The notes: a model not told the origin generated them from the letters alone. Counted from the first letter of the stretch, positions 18,803-29,226 are shown. The stretch: DNA of 64,000 bases from Pseudomonas californiensis (GCF_021147775.1 NZ_JAGTPK010000015.1:1-64000); one strand, 5' to 3'. Numbers and translations: made by a program.

Positions 18803-19450
18803 TCAGGCATTTTCACTGATGATCTGGCGAATCGCGCTGACGAATACGTCCACCGGCTGCCCGCCCGATACGGCGTACTGGTCGTTGAACACAATGGTCG
18901 GCACCGAGCTGACACCACGCGACGTCCACAGCTGTTCATCTTCACGCACCTGCGCGGCGTAATCATTGCTCGCCAGAACAGCCAGCGCCCGAAGCCGATC
19001 AAGACCGACCTTTTGCGCAGCGTCCGCCAGGTCCGCATGGCTGGACGGGTCCTTCAGCTCACTGAAATACGCCTCGAACAAGGCAGTTTTCAACGCGTGC
19101 TGTTTGCCTTCTGTCTCAGCCCAGTGCAAAAGACGATGGGCATCGAAGGTGTTGTAGATACGCCGCTCACCCTTGGCGAAGACAAAGCCAAGCTCTGCGC
19201 CTTTTGCACGGATTGTTTCGTGGATGCCCTCGATCTGCTCCGGGGTGGAGCCGTATTTCTCGGCGATATGCTCTTTGATGTCCTGCCCTTCGGACGGCAT
19301 GTTCGGGTTCAGCTCGAACGGTTGGAAGTGGATCTGTGCGTCCACTTCATCGCCAAGTTCTACAAGCGCCTGGTCCAGCGCACGCAGACCAATGACACAC
19401 CAGGGACAGGAAACATCGGAAACGAAATCGATTTTAAGTGCAGTGCTCAT
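18803..19450 (-). CDS. FrnE-like DsbA-family oxidoreductase
   Basis: 215 residues with a CPWC dithiol (residues 15-18), the helical insertion typical of DsbA-fold proteins and the cis-proline segment GVSSVPTIVF. No signal peptide, so it should work in the cytoplasm, as FrnE-type and 2-hydroxychromene-carboxylate-isomerase-like members do. Likely a thiol-disulfide oxidoreductase in oxidative stress; the physiological partner is unknown. Confidence 0.88.
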   Translation of the reverse strand: MSTALKIDFVSDVSCPWCVIGLRALDQALVELGDEVDAQIHFQPFELNPNMPSEGQDIKEHIAEKYGSTPEQIEGIHETIRAKGAELGFVFAKGERRIYNTFDAHRLLHWAETEGKQHALKTALFEAYFSELKDPSSHADLADAAQKVGLDRLRALAVLASNDYAAQVREDEQLWTSRGVSSVPTIVFNDQYAVSGGQPVDVFVSAIRQIISENA

Positions 19451-19515
19451 GACAGCCGTTCGCTCATTGAACCAAAGCCCTCACGATACACCTCTGTCCG
19501 AGCCTGACAACCTGG

Positions 19516-20508
19516 CTAGAGCTGCGCCAGATGACGACCGTCTTCATGCTGCGCCTTCAGATAGGGCAATACTGCGCCCAGCAAAGGTGCCTTGAACGCC
19601 TCCTGAAAACGGTGCGCCAGCCCTGGGATCAGCCGCAGCTGGCTCCCTTGGATATGCGCGGCTACGTGCACGCCATGCATGACCGGCAACAAGGGATCGG
19701 CAGTGCCGTGCACCACCAGTACCGGCAGACGCAGCCGATTCAGCAGCTCGACGCGGCTGGGCTCGGCGAGAATGGCCATGATCTGGCGCTTCACGCCCTC
19801 CGGGTTGAAGGCGCGATCGTAGGAAATCGCAGCCTGGTGGAGCAATTGCTGCCGATCATCCTTGACCTGCGGGCTGCCCAGCGCTGCCAGCAGATCGGCT
19901 TGCTGTTCGATGGCAACCTCCCGATTGGGCGCACCGCGGCGGGCCAGCAGCTGCATCAGCGCAGCACTGGGCATCGGCAAGCCCTGCGCGCCAGAACTGG
20001 TCATGATCAGTGTCAGGCTCTCGACCCGTTCTGGCGCCATGTCTGCCAGATGCTGGGCGATCATCCCGCCCATGCTTGCACCGAGCACATGAAACTGCTG
20101 AACATGCAGCGCGTCCATCAGGCCCAGGCCATCGTCAGCCATGTCGGTCAGCGAGTAAGGCGCCGACACGGGCAGACCGAGTTTGAAGCGCAGCACTTCG
20201 TACGTCAGGTTGGCATCGGCGGGCGGTTGCACCCAAGTCGAAAGACCCACGTCGCGGTTGTCATAACGAATGACCCGATAGCCTTGCTGACAGAGCGCAG
20301 TCACCACTTCGTCAGGCCAGTGAATCAACTGCCCGCCAAGACCCATGACCAACAGCAAGGCAGGGTCTGACTCACTGCCGATGCTCTGATAGGCAATGCG
20401 CACTTGTTTGAGTTCGGCAGTCTGGACAGGAACGTTGACATCGCATCGATCGGCCGCAAAAGACGGCAAGCCGCACAGAAGCGCAGCCAGAAAAATTAAA
20501 ACCCGCAT
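19516..20508 (-). CDS. Exported alpha/beta hydrolase
   Basis: 330 residues. A signal peptide (MRVLIFLAALLCGLPSFAA) is followed by an alpha/beta hydrolase fold: oxyanion area VMGLGGQ, nucleophile elbow GASMGG (serine), acid in HGTADPLLP and histidine in GLAHRF. The open frame extends 37 codons upstream, but those residues are atypical and the chosen start begins with the signal peptide. It resembles periplasmic esterases/lipase-like enzymes; the substrate is unknown. Confidence 0.82.
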   Translation of the reverse strand: MRVLIFLAALLCGLPSFAADRCDVNVPVQTAELKQVRIAYQSIGSESDPALLLVMGLGGQLIHWPDEVVTALCQQGYRVIRYDNRDVGLSTWVQPPADANLTYEVLRFKLGLPVSAPYSLTDMADDGLGLMDALHVQQFHVLGASMGGMIAQHLADMAPERVESLTLIMTSSGAQGLPMPSAALMQLLARRGAPNREVAIEQQADLLAALGSPQVKDDRQQLLHQAAISYDRAFNPEGVKRQIMAILAEPSRVELLNRLRLPVLVVHGTADPLLPVMHGVHVAAHIQGSQLRLIPGLAHRFQEAFKAPLLGAVLPYLKAQHEDGRHLAQL

Positions 20509-20670
20509 GAAAAACACCAAAAAACAGATCCCCAGTAGGCAACGAGTCTGATGATGTTTTGCAAAGCGCGCTGCCACAGTTGCGTGACAATTTGATGAAC
20601 AGCGCTGAGTGGTAGGCAAACGGTTGTGAGCGACGAGCTGAACGGGATCAGCTTGTCGCGAGAGGCGTCT

Positions 20671-22974
20671 TCAGTTTCTCAACTGCCGTGCCGCTGCAAC
20701 CATGTTGATCAGAGCGGCTTCGGTTTCTGCCCAGCCTCGGGTCTTTAGACCACAGTCAGGGTTGATCCACAGGCGCTCGGCAGGAATGCGCCGCGCGGCC
20801 TTGGCCATCAGCGCGACGATTTCAGCGGTGGTCGGAACGCGCGGTGAGTGGATGTCGTAGACCCCCGGACCGATGTCGTTCGGATAATCGAACGCTTCGA
20901 ACGCCTTGAGCAACTCCATATCCGAACGCGAGGTCTCGATCGTGATCACATCGGCGTCCATGGCTGCGATGGATTCGATCACGTCATTGAATTCGCTGTA
21001 GCACATATGGGTGTGAATCTGGGTTTCGTCGCGCACCCCCGAGGCACACAGACGAAACGCTGCCACAGCCCAGTCAAGGTAAGGCTGCCATTGGGACTTG
21101 CGCAACGGCAGGCCTTCGCGGAAAGCAGCCTCGTCAATCTGCACGATCCTGATACCGGCACGCTCCAGGTCCTGAACTTCGTCGCGAATCGCCAGCGCCA
21201 GCTGTTGTGCCTGCACGTGACGAGGGATGTCCTCCCGTGGGAACGACCACATCAGCATCGTGACCGGGCCGGTGAGCATGCCTTTCATGGGCTTGCTGGT
21301 CAGGCTTTGCGCATAGCGTATCCACTCGACGGTCATCGCGCCGGGACGGCTGACGTCACCATAAATTACTGCCGGTTTCACACAACGCGAGCCATAACTC
21401 TGCACCCAGCCAAAGCGGGTGAACAGGTAACCGTCCAGTTGCTCGGCAAAATACTCGACCATGTCGTTGCGTTCGGCCTCGCCATGCACCAGCACGTCCA
21501 GCCCCAGGTTTTCCTGGATCTGGACCGCATGACGGATCTCCTGGCGCATGGCGTCGGTATATTCGTTGAGGGCCAGCTTGCCTTGCCTATGCGCCTGGCG
21601 GGCCAGACGTATCGCCGGGGTCTGCGGGAATGAGCCGATTGTCGTGGTCGGAAAAGCCGGCAGTTGCAAGCGTGCCCGTTGCAGGTCAATACGCCGGGCG
21701 AACCCGGATTGACGCTGATGATCAACAGCCGTAACGGCGGCCAGACGCTGTTGTACTGCCGGGTTATGGATCCGCGGCGACTGCTTGCGGCTGGCCTGCA
21801 CATTTTGGCTTTGCGCCAGCGCTGCCCGCACTTGTGCAGCTTCGGGCTCATTCAGCGCCTGCTTGAGGATGGCAATTTCTGCGCTTTTCTGCACCGCAAA
21901 CGCCAGCCAGCTTTTCAGCTCAGGGTCCAGACGGTCTTCGCGCTCCAGATCGACAGGGCTGTGCAGCAGCGAGCAGGAAGCCGCGACCCACAGGTTATCG
22001 CCAAACCGTTCATGCGCTTCTTGCAGATGGGTCAGCGCCGCCTGCAGGTCACAGCGCCAGACATTACGCCCGTTGACCACGCCCAGCGACAGCACCTTAT
22101 AGGCCGGCAGACGATCAAGTACGACAGGCAGTTGCTCGGGCGCCCGCACCAGATCAATGTGCAAGCCGTCCACCGGCAAGGTTGCCGCCAGACCAAGATT
22201 GTCTTCAAGCCCGCCAAAATAAGTGGCAATCAGCTTTTTCAGCGGGGAGTACTGCAGGCTGTGGTAGGCGCGTTCGAATGCGGTTTTCCAGTCCTGTGGC
22301 AGATCGAGGGTCAGGATCGGCTCGTCGATCTGCACCCACTCCACACCTTGTGCCGCCAATCGTCCGAGAATTTCTCCGTACACCGGCAGTAGACGATCCA
22401 GCAGCTCCAGCTTGTCAAAACTGTCGCCCTTGGCCTTGCCCAGCCAAAGGTAAGTCAGCGGCCCGATGATGACCGGTTTGACTGTGTGACCCAGCGCATG
22501 CGCCTCCTCGACCTCCTCGAACAACTGTGACCAGTTCAGCTGAAAACGCTGGTCATGGCTGAACTCCGGGACCAGGTAGTGATAGTTGGTATCAAACCAC
22601 TTGGTGAGTTCCTGAGCGTACTGTGTCTGCCCATCTGACTCGCCACAGCAATTGTTGCTGGCGCCCCGCGCCATGGCGAACAGAGTATCAAGGGTCGGCA
22701 AACCAGCAGCGTCACGGGTATGGGCGAAACGTTCAGGGACGACGCCCAGCGTGAGCGAGTGAGCCAGCACCTGGTCATACCAGGCGAAATCACCGACCGG
22801 CAACAGTTCGATGCCAGCGTCTTTTTGTATTTGCCAGTGAGCGACACGCAACTCACGACCCACCGCGCGCAGGCCGGGCTGATCGAGATCGCCTTTCCAG
22901 TAGGCTTCCAGCGCTTTCTTCAATTCACGATCAGCGCCGATGCGCGGAAATCCAAGGTTGTGGGCCAAAGCCAT
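20671..22974 (-). CDS. metE: Cobalamin-independent methionine synthase
   Basis: 767 residues; transfers the methyl group of 5-methyltetrahydropteroyl-triglutamate to homocysteine. The N-terminal barrel starts [13 protein letters not shown]; the C-terminal barrel carries zinc ligands in HTHMCYSEF (His and Cys) and [10 protein letters not shown] (Cys), with [11 protein letters not shown] at its beginning. The frame is open 27 codons further up, across the metR regulatory region, but GGAGGA at 6 bp from 22974 fixes the start. Divergent from metR. Confidence 0.96.
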   Translation of the reverse strand: MALAHNLGFPRIGADRELKKALEAYWKGDLDQPGLRAVGRELRVAHWQIQKDAGIELLPVGDFAWYDQVLAHSLTLGVVPERFAHTRDAAGLPTLDTLFAMARGASNNCCGESDGQTQYAQELTKWFDTNYHYLVPEFSHDQRFQLNWSQLFEEVEEAHALGHTVKPVIIGPLTYLWLGKAKGDSFDKLELLDRLLPVYGEILGRLAAQGVEWVQIDEPILTLDLPQDWKTAFERAYHSLQYSPLKKLIATYFGGLEDNLGLAATLPVDGLHIDLVRAPEQLPVVLDRLPAYKVLSLGVVNGRNVWRCDLQAALTHLQEAHERFGDNLWVAASCSLLHSPVDLEREDRLDPELKSWLAFAVQKSAEIAILKQALNEPEAAQVRAALAQSQNVQASRKQSPRIHNPAVQQRLAAVTAVDHQRQSGFARRIDLQRARLQLPAFPTTTIGSFPQTPAIRLARQAHRQGKLALNEYTDAMRQEIRHAVQIQENLGLDVLVHGEAERNDMVEYFAEQLDGYLFTRFGWVQSYGSRCVKPAVIYGDVSRPGAMTVEWIRYAQSLTSKPMKGMLTGPVTMLMWSFPREDIPRHVQAQQLALAIRDEVQDLERAGIRIVQIDEAAFREGLPLRKSQWQPYLDWAVAAFRLCASGVRDETQIHTHMCYSEFNDVIESIAAMDADVITIETSRSDMELLKAFEAFDYPNDIGPGVYDIHSPRVPTTAEIVALMAKAARRIPAERLWINPDCGLKTRGWAETEAALINMVAAARQLRN

Positions 22975-23015
22975 GTCGCGTCCTCCGTAAAATATGGCGC
23001 CATTGTCGACAGCCA

Positions 23016-23053
23016 GACCAACATGAGACAAACTCATTGTTTTCTTGTTGGTC
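23016..23053. promoter_or_regulatory. Nested inverted repeats, candidate MetR operator
   Basis: ATGAG-N5-CTCAT (23023-23037) resembles the TGAA-N5-TTCA box of MetR. It lies within a wider inverted repeat GACCAACA (23016-23023) / TGTTGGTC (23046-23053). The site is in the divergent metE-metR gap and could control both genes. Confidence 0.55.
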
Positions 23054-23080
23054 ACAAATTTTATTCATGGAGAGCGGACG

Positions 23081-23998
23081 GTGCTTGAAATACGCCACCT
23101 CAAAACCCTGCACGCGTTGCGCGAAGCAGACAGCCTCGTGGAAGCTGCCGAGCGCCTGCATCTGACCCAATCAGCGCTGTCTCACCAGTTCAAGGAGCTG
23201 GAGGAGCGCATGGGCATGCAGCTGTTCGTGCGCAAGACCAAACCGGTGCGCTTCACCAGTGCTGGCCTGCGTCTGCTGCAATTGTCCGATGCGCTGCTGC
23301 CGCAACTGCGCAGCGCAGAACGGGACATTGCGCGCCTGGCGGGCGGCACGGCGGGTCGTCTGCACATGGCCATCGAATGCCACAGCTGTTTTCAGTGGCT
23401 GATGCCGACCATTGACCAGTTTCGCGATGCCTGGCCAGAAGTCGAACTGGACCTGTCTTCCGGGTTCTCGTTTGCACCGCTGCCGGCGCTGGCGCGTGGC
23501 GATCTTGACCTGGTGGTGACCTCGGACCCGCAGGAACTGCCCGGCATCACCTACGTGCCGCTGTTCACTTACGAGGCGATGCTGGCGGTGGCCAACCAGC
23601 ATGCATTGGCGACCAAACCGTACATCGTCCCGGAAGACCTGCTGGAAGAGACCCTGATCACCTACCCGGTGGAGCGCGACCGGCTGGACATTTTCACCCG
23701 CTTCCTGGAGCCCGCCGAGATCGAGCCTGCGCAGGTAAGAACCTCCGAACTGACGGTGATGATGATGCAACTGGTCGCCAGCGGGCGTGGCGTCTGTGGC
23801 ATGCCTCATTGGGCGCTGCATGAGTACAGCTCGCGGGGTTACGTAAAGGCCAAGCGGCTGGGGGAAAAAGGGCTGTTTGCGACTTTGTATGCAGGTATTC
23901 GTGCCGACATGCTGGATGCACCGTACATGCGCGACTTTCTGCTGACAGCCAAGGACACTTCGTTCTCGACGCTGGACGGCGTCAGCGCGGTTCGCTGA
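23081..23998 (+). CDS. metR: LysR-type activator of methionine genes
   Basis: 305 residues. An N-terminal LysR helix-turn-helix (SLVEAAERLHLTQSALSHQFKELE) precedes a periplasmic-binding-protein-like effector domain that binds homocysteine in MetR. The HTH is followed by RMGMQLFVRKTKPVRFTSAG, as in MetR orthologs. I chose the GTG at 23081 (VLEIRHLKTL) with GGAGAG upstream; a TTG at 23045 is in frame but would run through the operator. Divergent from metE, its expected target. Confidence 0.92.
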   Translation: MLEIRHLKTLHALREADSLVEAAERLHLTQSALSHQFKELEERMGMQLFVRKTKPVRFTSAGLRLLQLSDALLPQLRSAERDIARLAGGTAGRLHMAIECHSCFQWLMPTIDQFRDAWPEVELDLSSGFSFAPLPALARGDLDLVVTSDPQELPGITYVPLFTYEAMLAVANQHALATKPYIVPEDLLEETLITYPVERDRLDIFTRFLEPAEIEPAQVRTSELTVMMMQLVASGRGVCGMPHWALHEYSSRGYVKAKRLGEKGLFATLYAGIRADMLDAPYMRDFLLTAKDTSFSTLDGVSAVR

Positions 23999-24007
23999 AT
24001 GGCAAGC

Positions 24008-24029
24008 GCCCTGCACACTTGTGCAGGGC
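24008..24029. terminator. Terminator between metR and the NUDIX gene
   Basis: GCCCTGCAC pairs perfectly with GTGCAGGGC around an ACTT loop, 10 bp after the metR stop and 19 bp before the end of the convergent NUDIX gene. Confidence 0.5.
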
Positions 24030-24047
24030 ACTCAACCGCAATGGCTG

Positions 24048-24458
24048 TCAGATCATCTCAGCCTGACGCTGCCGGTAAAGCGGCAGGATCAAATCACGCG
24101 TCAAGGGTGCCAGATGCAGGTCGGGGTGACTCTGCGAGCCGACCCAGACTACCTCCTCGATCTCGGCAGCAGGCAGCACCTCGGCAGCGGTCTTCACTTC
24201 ATACAACTGGCAGTGAACTTCAAAGCCTGGCTCGTTTGCCGCCGGTGCGGTGAATTCACCCAGAAACTCGGCCTGCTGCGGATCGATGATCAGCCCGAGC
24301 TCTTCGTTCAACTCTCTGGCCAACGCCACTGGCGCCGTTTCGCCAGGGTCGATCTTGCCGCCGGGCTGCATGAACGCCAGCGTACCCCGCTTGCGCACGA
24401 GCAACGTTCTGCCGTCCGGGGCAATCAACAGGGCGGCCGCAATAGTGATGATTTTCAT
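24048..24458 (-). CDS. NUDIX hydrolase
   Basis: 136 residues, cytoplasmic. The NUDIX box [23 protein letters not shown] fits GX5EX7REUXEEXG in short blocks ([16 protein letters not shown]). It should hydrolyse a nucleoside diphosphate linked to another group; the exact substrate cannot be read from the sequence. It overlaps the end of ddlA by 4 bp and is likely co-expressed with it. Confidence 0.88.
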   Translation of the reverse strand: MKIITIAAALLIAPDGRTLLVRKRGTLAFMQPGGKIDPGETAPVALARELNEELGLIIDPQQAEFLGEFTAPAANEPGFEVHCQLYEVKTAAEVLPAAEIEEVVWVGSQSHPDLHLAPLTRDLILPLYRQRQAEMI

Positions 24459-25546
24459 GCAAAGATATCCGTCTTGAGCAACCTGGCCTCGTCTGCCCGC
24501 TCCAGCGCCAGCCCGATCAAGCGATCGATCAGCCTGGCGTAGGACAGACCGCTGGCCTGCCAGAGTTTGGGGTACATGCTGATAGAGGTGAAGCCAGGCA
24601 GAGTATTGACCTCATTGATGATGATCTCGCGCGCCTCGGTGACGAAGAAATCCACCCGCGACAGCCCAGCGCATCCCAGCACCTTATAGGCCTGCAATGC
24701 GACGTCGCGCACCTGATCACTCAGCTCTGCAGGCAACTCGGCCGGTATGGCGATCCGGGCCTGATCACCGTTCAGGTATTTGGTGTCGTAAGCGTAGAAC
24801 TCATCATTGGCGATCACTTCACCGCACACGCTGACCTGCGGCTCGCGGTTGCCCAGCACGGCGCACTCCACTTCACGCCCGACCATGCCCTGCTCGATCA
24901 ACAGCTTGTGATCGAACTGCAAGCCCAACGTCAAAGCGGCCTCGAAGCTGGCCTCATCAGTGACTTTACTGACCCCTACAGAGGAACCCTGGCTGGCCGG
25001 CTTGACGAACAGCGGCAGCCCCAGTTGCTCGCGTACGCTGGCAAAAGCAATGCTCTGGCCGCGTGTCAACACCACAAATGGCGCAACCGCGATGCCTGCA
25101 TCACGCAGCAGACGCTTGGTCACGTCCTTGTCCATGCACGCTGCCGAACTCAGCACGTCCGGCCCGACGAAGGGAATTGCCAACAGACGCAGCAAGCCTT
25201 GCAGCGAGCCGTCTTCACCCAGGGCGCCATGGATCAGCGGAAACACAACATCAATGCGCGCCAATGGCTGTCCTGACTCGATGTCAACGAACTGTCCGCC
25301 CACACTCCCGGGCAGCAAGGAGAGTTGCTTGCCAGCGGTGCTCAATTTGATGCGCGAAGGATCTTCTGCATTGACCAGGTAATTGCTTTCATCGAAGCAC
25401 AACCAGCGGCCCGACTTGTCGACGCCGATCAGGGTCAGTTCGTAGCGGTCACGATCAATCGCATTGATAACGTTGCGTGCCGACTGCAACGAAACCTCAT
25501 GCTCGCTGGACTGCCCACCGAAAACGATGGCGACTGATTTTTTCAA
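24455..25546 (-). CDS. ddlA: D-alanine--D-alanine ligase
   Basis: 363 residues of the ATP-grasp superfamily; joins two D-alanines for peptidoglycan precursors. Seen: [48 protein letters not shown], and the metal-binding end [22 protein letters not shown]. Length and the omega-loop pattern fit the DdlA branch. This is away from the ftsQ/murC cluster where ddlB normally sits, so a ddlB paralog is probably elsewhere. A NUDIX gene is coupled downstream. Confidence 0.94.
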   Translation of the reverse strand: MKKSVAIVFGGQSSEHEVSLQSARNVINAIDRDRYELTLIGVDKSGRWLCFDESNYLVNAEDPSRIKLSTAGKQLSLLPGSVGGQFVDIESGQPLARIDVVFPLIHGALGEDGSLQGLLRLLAIPFVGPDVLSSAACMDKDVTKRLLRDAGIAVAPFVVLTRGQSIAFASVREQLGLPLFVKPASQGSSVGVSKVTDEASFEAALTLGLQFDHKLLIEQGMVGREVECAVLGNREPQVSVCGEVIANDEFYAYDTKYLNGDQARIAIPAELPAELSDQVRDVALQAYKVLGCAGLSRVDFFVTEAREIIINEVNTLPGFTSISMYPKLWQASGLSYARLIDRLIGLALERADEARLLKTDIFA

Positions 25547-25663
25547 AGCGGGTACTCCTGTTTTTCAGGCCGCGAAGATAAAAGCAAAGCTTGCCGTTAG
25601 TCCAGTGGACGAGTGGTCGCATCGCGTCTTTTGTGTTTAAAAAGTCCTGCGCAGAAAATTGGA

Positions 25664-25716
25664 ACAAAAAAATCCCGGCGAGAAGGTCATCCTGTACAGA
25701 TAGCCTTCAGCCGGGA
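25664..25716 (-). terminator. Intrinsic terminator of rpmE2
   Basis: TCCCGGC (25673-25679) pairs with GCCGGGA (25710-25716), with an inner stem GAAGG (25682-25686) / CCTTC (25704-25708). On the minus strand the stem is followed by seven U residues. A textbook terminator 12 bp after the stop codon. Confidence 0.85.
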
Positions 25717-25727
25717 AGCCGGACATG

Positions 25728-26009
25728 TCATTGCTCGGCAGGGACGTCTTTCTTGCCGCCAGAACCAAACGTGGCGAAACGCTTGTTGAAGCCTGCAATG
25801 CGGCCTTCTGTGGTGGTCTTGCGCTGCTGACCGGTGTACATCGGATGCGAAGCACTGGACACATCAAGCGCTACGTAGGGGTAACTGTTACCGTCGGTGT
25901 GCTGCTGCGTGCGGTCTGTGTCGACAGTGGAACCGATCAGGAAAAAGGCATCGGCCGCTGTGTCATGAAACAGCACGGTACGGTAGGCGGGATGGATATC
26001 AGCTTTCAT
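25728..26009 (-). CDS. rpmE2: 50S ribosomal protein L31, type B (zinc-free)
   Basis: 93 residues beginning [16 protein letters not shown], the type B L31 pattern, with no cysteine at all. The zinc-binding type A L31 has a CxxC set; this paralog replaces it on the ribosome under zinc starvation, freeing zinc. The frame extends upstream but the start at 26009 matches the family. A palindrome upstream (26039-26053) is a possible Zur site. A strong terminator follows, so it is monocistronic. Confidence 0.93.
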   Translation of the reverse strand: MKADIHPAYRTVLFHDTAADAFFLIGSTVDTDRTQQHTDGNSYPYVALDVSSASHPMYTGQQRKTTTEGRIAGFNKRFATFGSGGKKDVPAEQ

Positions 26010-26325
26010 GGTTGTCTCCATTGAGTAAGTGTCGAACGTGTTACACAGTAACATAATGACTCCCCAATGATAATGACTCTTGTTGATGGCAACCATTGCC
26101 GCAATCGATGCCGCACCCTGTTTGCCAGATCACACCAGCGAACAGGTTCGATGACCCTTATTTAATGCGCGTCGGTAGAGGCAATCCGCTACATTTCAGT
26201 TGCGCACCGTGCTGACCTCAAGCCCAGACCCGGAAAGCACAGATATCCCGCAGCCCTGCTGTCTGCCCTTGGGCGACAAAAAGACAGGCGCGCGCAGAAA
26301 ACCGCTATCAGCCCAAGGATGTCAC
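26010..26325. other. Divergent intergenic region rpmE2 / gltB-like gene
   Basis: 316 bp without a supported gene. It contains the TGTTAC-N3-GTAACA palindrome near rpmE2. Toward the plus-strand gene I see only the AAGGA ribosome-binding site (26315-26319). Confidence 0.5.
26039..26053. promoter_or_regulatory. Palindrome, possible Zur operator
   Basis: TGTTAC-ACA-GTAACA is a perfect inverted repeat 30 bp upstream of the cysteine-free L31 gene. Its half-sites resemble the TGTTA/TAACA core of Zur boxes. Zur control of type B L31 is established in several bacteria; here it is inferred. Confidence 0.45.
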
Positions 26326-27939
26326 ATGAGCCTATCGCTACTCAGTCGTTATGCAGTCTTCGTTGGTTGCGTGCTCTTCACTCTGTTCAGCCTGCCGTTC
26401 TGGCATCACGAATGGCTCTGGCCTTTCACGTTATTGACCGCTGTGCTCAGCGTAGTGGGCATCATCGATCTGCTGCAATCACCGCATTCGGTGCGTCGCA
26501 ATTACCCGATTCTGGGCAATATCCGTTACGCCGTTGAAGCGATCCGTCCCGAGATTCGTCAGTACCTGCTGGAATCAGACAGCGACGCCCTGCCCTTCTC
26601 CCGCGCTCAGCGCTCGCTCGTGTACTCGCGTGCAAAGAACGAGTCCGCCGACAAGCCGTTCGGCACGCTGATCGACGTCTATCAGACTGGCTTCGAGTTC
26701 ATCGGGCACTCCATGCGTCCTGCTCCCATGAGCGACCCAAGCGGGTTCCGTATATCGATAGGCGGGCCGCAATGCACCCAGCCCTACTCGGCCTCGATTT
26801 TCAATATCTCGGCAATGAGCTTTGGTTCGCTCAGTGCCAACGCGATTCGCGCGTTGAACAAAGGCGCAAAGCTCGGCAACTTCGCCCATGACACTGGCGA
26901 AGGCAGCATCAGCCCTTACCACCGCGAGCACGGTGGCGACCTGACATGGGAACTCGGCAGTGGTTATTTTGGCTGCCGCACGGCTGACGGCCACTTCGAT
27001 GCGGAGCGGTTCGCTGTTCAGGCCAGAGACCCGCAGGTGCGCATGGTCGAAATCAAGATGAGTCAAGGTGCCAAGCCGGGCCACGGCGGCATCCTGCCCA
27101 AGCACAAGGTGACAAAGGAGATTGCCGAAACACGCGGCATCGAGATGGGCGAAGACTGCATCTCGCCGTCGCGACACAGTGCGTTCTCCACCCCTTACGA
27201 ACTGATGCAGTTCATCGCCCGTCTGCGCGAGTTGTCTGGCGGCAAGCCGGTAGGGTTCAAGTTCTGTCTGGGTCATCCGTGGGAGTTCATGGGGATTGCC
27301 AAAGCCATGCTCGAAACCGGAATCTACCCGGACTTCATCGTCGTCGACGGTACTGAAGGTGGCACCGGCGCCGCGCCAGTCGAATTCACCGACCACATGG
27401 GCACTCCCATGCGTGAGGGACTGTTGTTTGTGCACAACACGCTGGTGGGGCTGAATCTGCGCGACAAGATCAGGCTGGGCGCCAGCGGCAAGATCGTCAG
27501 TGCCTTCGATATCGCCAGCGTACTGGCCATCGGCGCAGACTGGGCGAACTCGGCCCGCGGCTTCATGTTTGCCATCGGTTGCATCCAGTCACAAAGTTGC
27601 CACACCAACAAATGTCCTACTGGCGTCGCGACCCAGGATGCATTGCGACAGCGCGCACTGGTCGTTCCCGACAAGGCTGAAAGGGTCTTCAATTTCCATC
27701 GTAATACGCTTAAAGGACTGGCCGAAATGCTGGCCGCTGCGGGCTTGGAGCATCCATCACAACTGGAAGCCAAGCACTTGGTAAGGCGCATGTCGGCGAC
27801 CGAAATCAAACTGTTCTCGCAAACCCACGTATTTCTGCAGCCGGGGCAATTGCTCAATGGCGTACAGGACGATAGCTTCTATTCGAGAATGTGGCAGATG
27901 GCGCGGTCAGACAGCTTTGATGCCGCCGAAGTCGCCTGA
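26326..27939 (+). CDS. Membrane-anchored FMN-binding glutamate-synthase-like protein
   Basis: 537 residues. Two N-terminal membrane segments (about residues 8-50) precede a glutamate synthase central domain fold: SAMSFGSLSANAIRALNKGAK, GEGSISPYH, EIKMSQGAKPGHGG, VDGTEGGTGAAP, and cysteine motif CIQSQSCHTNKCPTG. There is no glutaminase domain and no NADPH subunit next to it, so it is not the classical GltB. Start chosen at 26326 (AAGGA upstream). The physiological reaction is unknown. Confidence 0.85.
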   Translation: MSLSLLSRYAVFVGCVLFTLFSLPFWHHEWLWPFTLLTAVLSVVGIIDLLQSPHSVRRNYPILGNIRYAVEAIRPEIRQYLLESDSDALPFSRAQRSLVYSRAKNESADKPFGTLIDVYQTGFEFIGHSMRPAPMSDPSGFRISIGGPQCTQPYSASIFNISAMSFGSLSANAIRALNKGAKLGNFAHDTGEGSISPYHREHGGDLTWELGSGYFGCRTADGHFDAERFAVQARDPQVRMVEIKMSQGAKPGHGGILPKHKVTKEIAETRGIEMGEDCISPSRHSAFSTPYELMQFIARLRELSGGKPVGFKFCLGHPWEFMGIAKAMLETGIYPDFIVVDGTEGGTGAAPVEFTDHMGTPMREGLLFVHNTLVGLNLRDKIRLGASGKIVSAFDIASVLAIGADWANSARGFMFAIGCIQSQSCHTNKCPTGVATQDALRQRALVVPDKAERVFNFHRNTLKGLAEMLAAAGLEHPSQLEAKHLVRRMSATEIKLFSQTHVFLQPGQLLNGVQDDSFYSRMWQMARSDSFDAAEVA

Positions 27940-28095
27940 TTCAAGCGCGCGGTTGAGACATCCTGTAATAGCCCGCTTTTGCAATTCCCGGCGATTGACG
28001 CCACCCTGCCGCGCCGCCGGACAACACCGACTGGCGGCGCGGAACCTCAGCCCCTTGCGGCCGATCTTATCAGCAATCATCTAGAGCCCACCGTT

Positions 28096-29226
28096 ATGAC
28101 TAACGGACGCGATTATCGAATCGACTTCTTTCGAGGTCTGGCGCTGGTCTTCATTTTTTGGGACCACGTGCCGGACAATCCTTTGGCCCAACTCACCGTG
28201 CGCAACTTCGGGTTCAGCGACGCGGCGGAAATCTTCGTTTTTCTCGCAGGCTACGCAGCGATCCTGGCTTACGGGCGCATCGCTCGACGCGACGGCATGC
28301 TGGTGGCTGGCGTACGGATCCTGCGGCGTACATGGGTGCTGTATGTCGTACACATTTTCTTGCTGACGTTGTTGATGGGCATTGTCTTCGTCGCCAACAA
28401 CCACGTCGAAACCCGCGACATGGTCCAGCAGATGGGCCTGGAGTATTTCGTAGGCAATCCACAACAGGCGCTCGCAGACGAATTGCTGCTGCGCTTCAAG
28501 CCTAACCTTACCGACCCACTGCCTTTGTATATCGTGCTGCTGCTCACCCTGCCACTGACCTTGCCATTGATGCTGCGCAAACTTGAGGTGGCCGTCGGCC
28601 TGTCAATCGCGCTGTACATGATGGTGCCGTTGTTTGGCTGGAACCTGCGTGCCTACGAGGGCGGCGGCGTGTGGTACTTCAACCCGGTGGCCTGGCAATT
28701 GCTGTTCGTACTCGGAGGAGCCTGCGCCTTGCGCAGCGAGACATCGACGGCCCGCACGCAAGGCCCCTTGCACCAGCAGCCGCTTTTCCTGATGGCAGCC
28801 GTGTATGTCCTGATCGCCGGCGTGCTCACCTTCAGCGAAAAATGGCCGCAGTTGCACACCGGGCTGGTATCAGCCCTGTACCTGGAAGGCCTGTATCCCA
28901 TCAGCAAAACTGACCTGGCGCCTGCACGCCTGCTGCACTTCCTCGCCCTGGTCTACGTCGTCGCCCGACTGTTGCACACGCAAAGCACCTGGCTCGACAA
29001 CTGGCCTGCCCGCCAGACCTGCCGTATGGGTCGGTACTCACTGGAAGTCTTCTGCCTGGGCGTGCTGCTTGCGCCGCTTGCGGACATGGCCAACGCGCTG
29101 GCAGGCGACACCTGGCCCATGCAAATCGCCACTGCCATCGTCGGCCTGGGGTTGATGATGCTGATGGCCAATGGACTGGAGCTGAACAAACGTCTGGGCA
29201 AATCGAAACCTGTGCTGGTGACTTGA
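28096..29226 (+). CDS. OpgC-family integral membrane acyltransferase
   Basis: 376 residues with roughly ten membrane segments and the OpgC-domain N-terminus (YRIDFFRGLALVFIFWDHVP, then FSDAAEIFVFLAGYAA). OpgC proteins add succinyl groups to osmoregulated periplasmic glucans. The start at 28096 matches family N-termini; the longer open frame adds an unrelated leader. No opgGH is nearby, so the substrate is inferred from the family only. Confidence 0.82.
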   Translation: MTNGRDYRIDFFRGLALVFIFWDHVPDNPLAQLTVRNFGFSDAAEIFVFLAGYAAILAYGRIARRDGMLVAGVRILRRTWVLYVVHIFLLTLLMGIVFVANNHVETRDMVQQMGLEYFVGNPQQALADELLLRFKPNLTDPLPLYIVLLLTLPLTLPLMLRKLEVAVGLSIALYMMVPLFGWNLRAYEGGGVWYFNPVAWQLLFVLGGACALRSETSTARTQGPLHQQPLFLMAAVYVLIAGVLTFSEKWPQLHTGLVSALYLEGLYPISKTDLAPARLLHFLALVYVVARLLHTQSTWLDNWPARQTCRMGRYSLEVFCLGVLLAPLADMANALAGDTWPMQIATAIVGLGLMMLMANGLELNKRLGKSKPVLVT

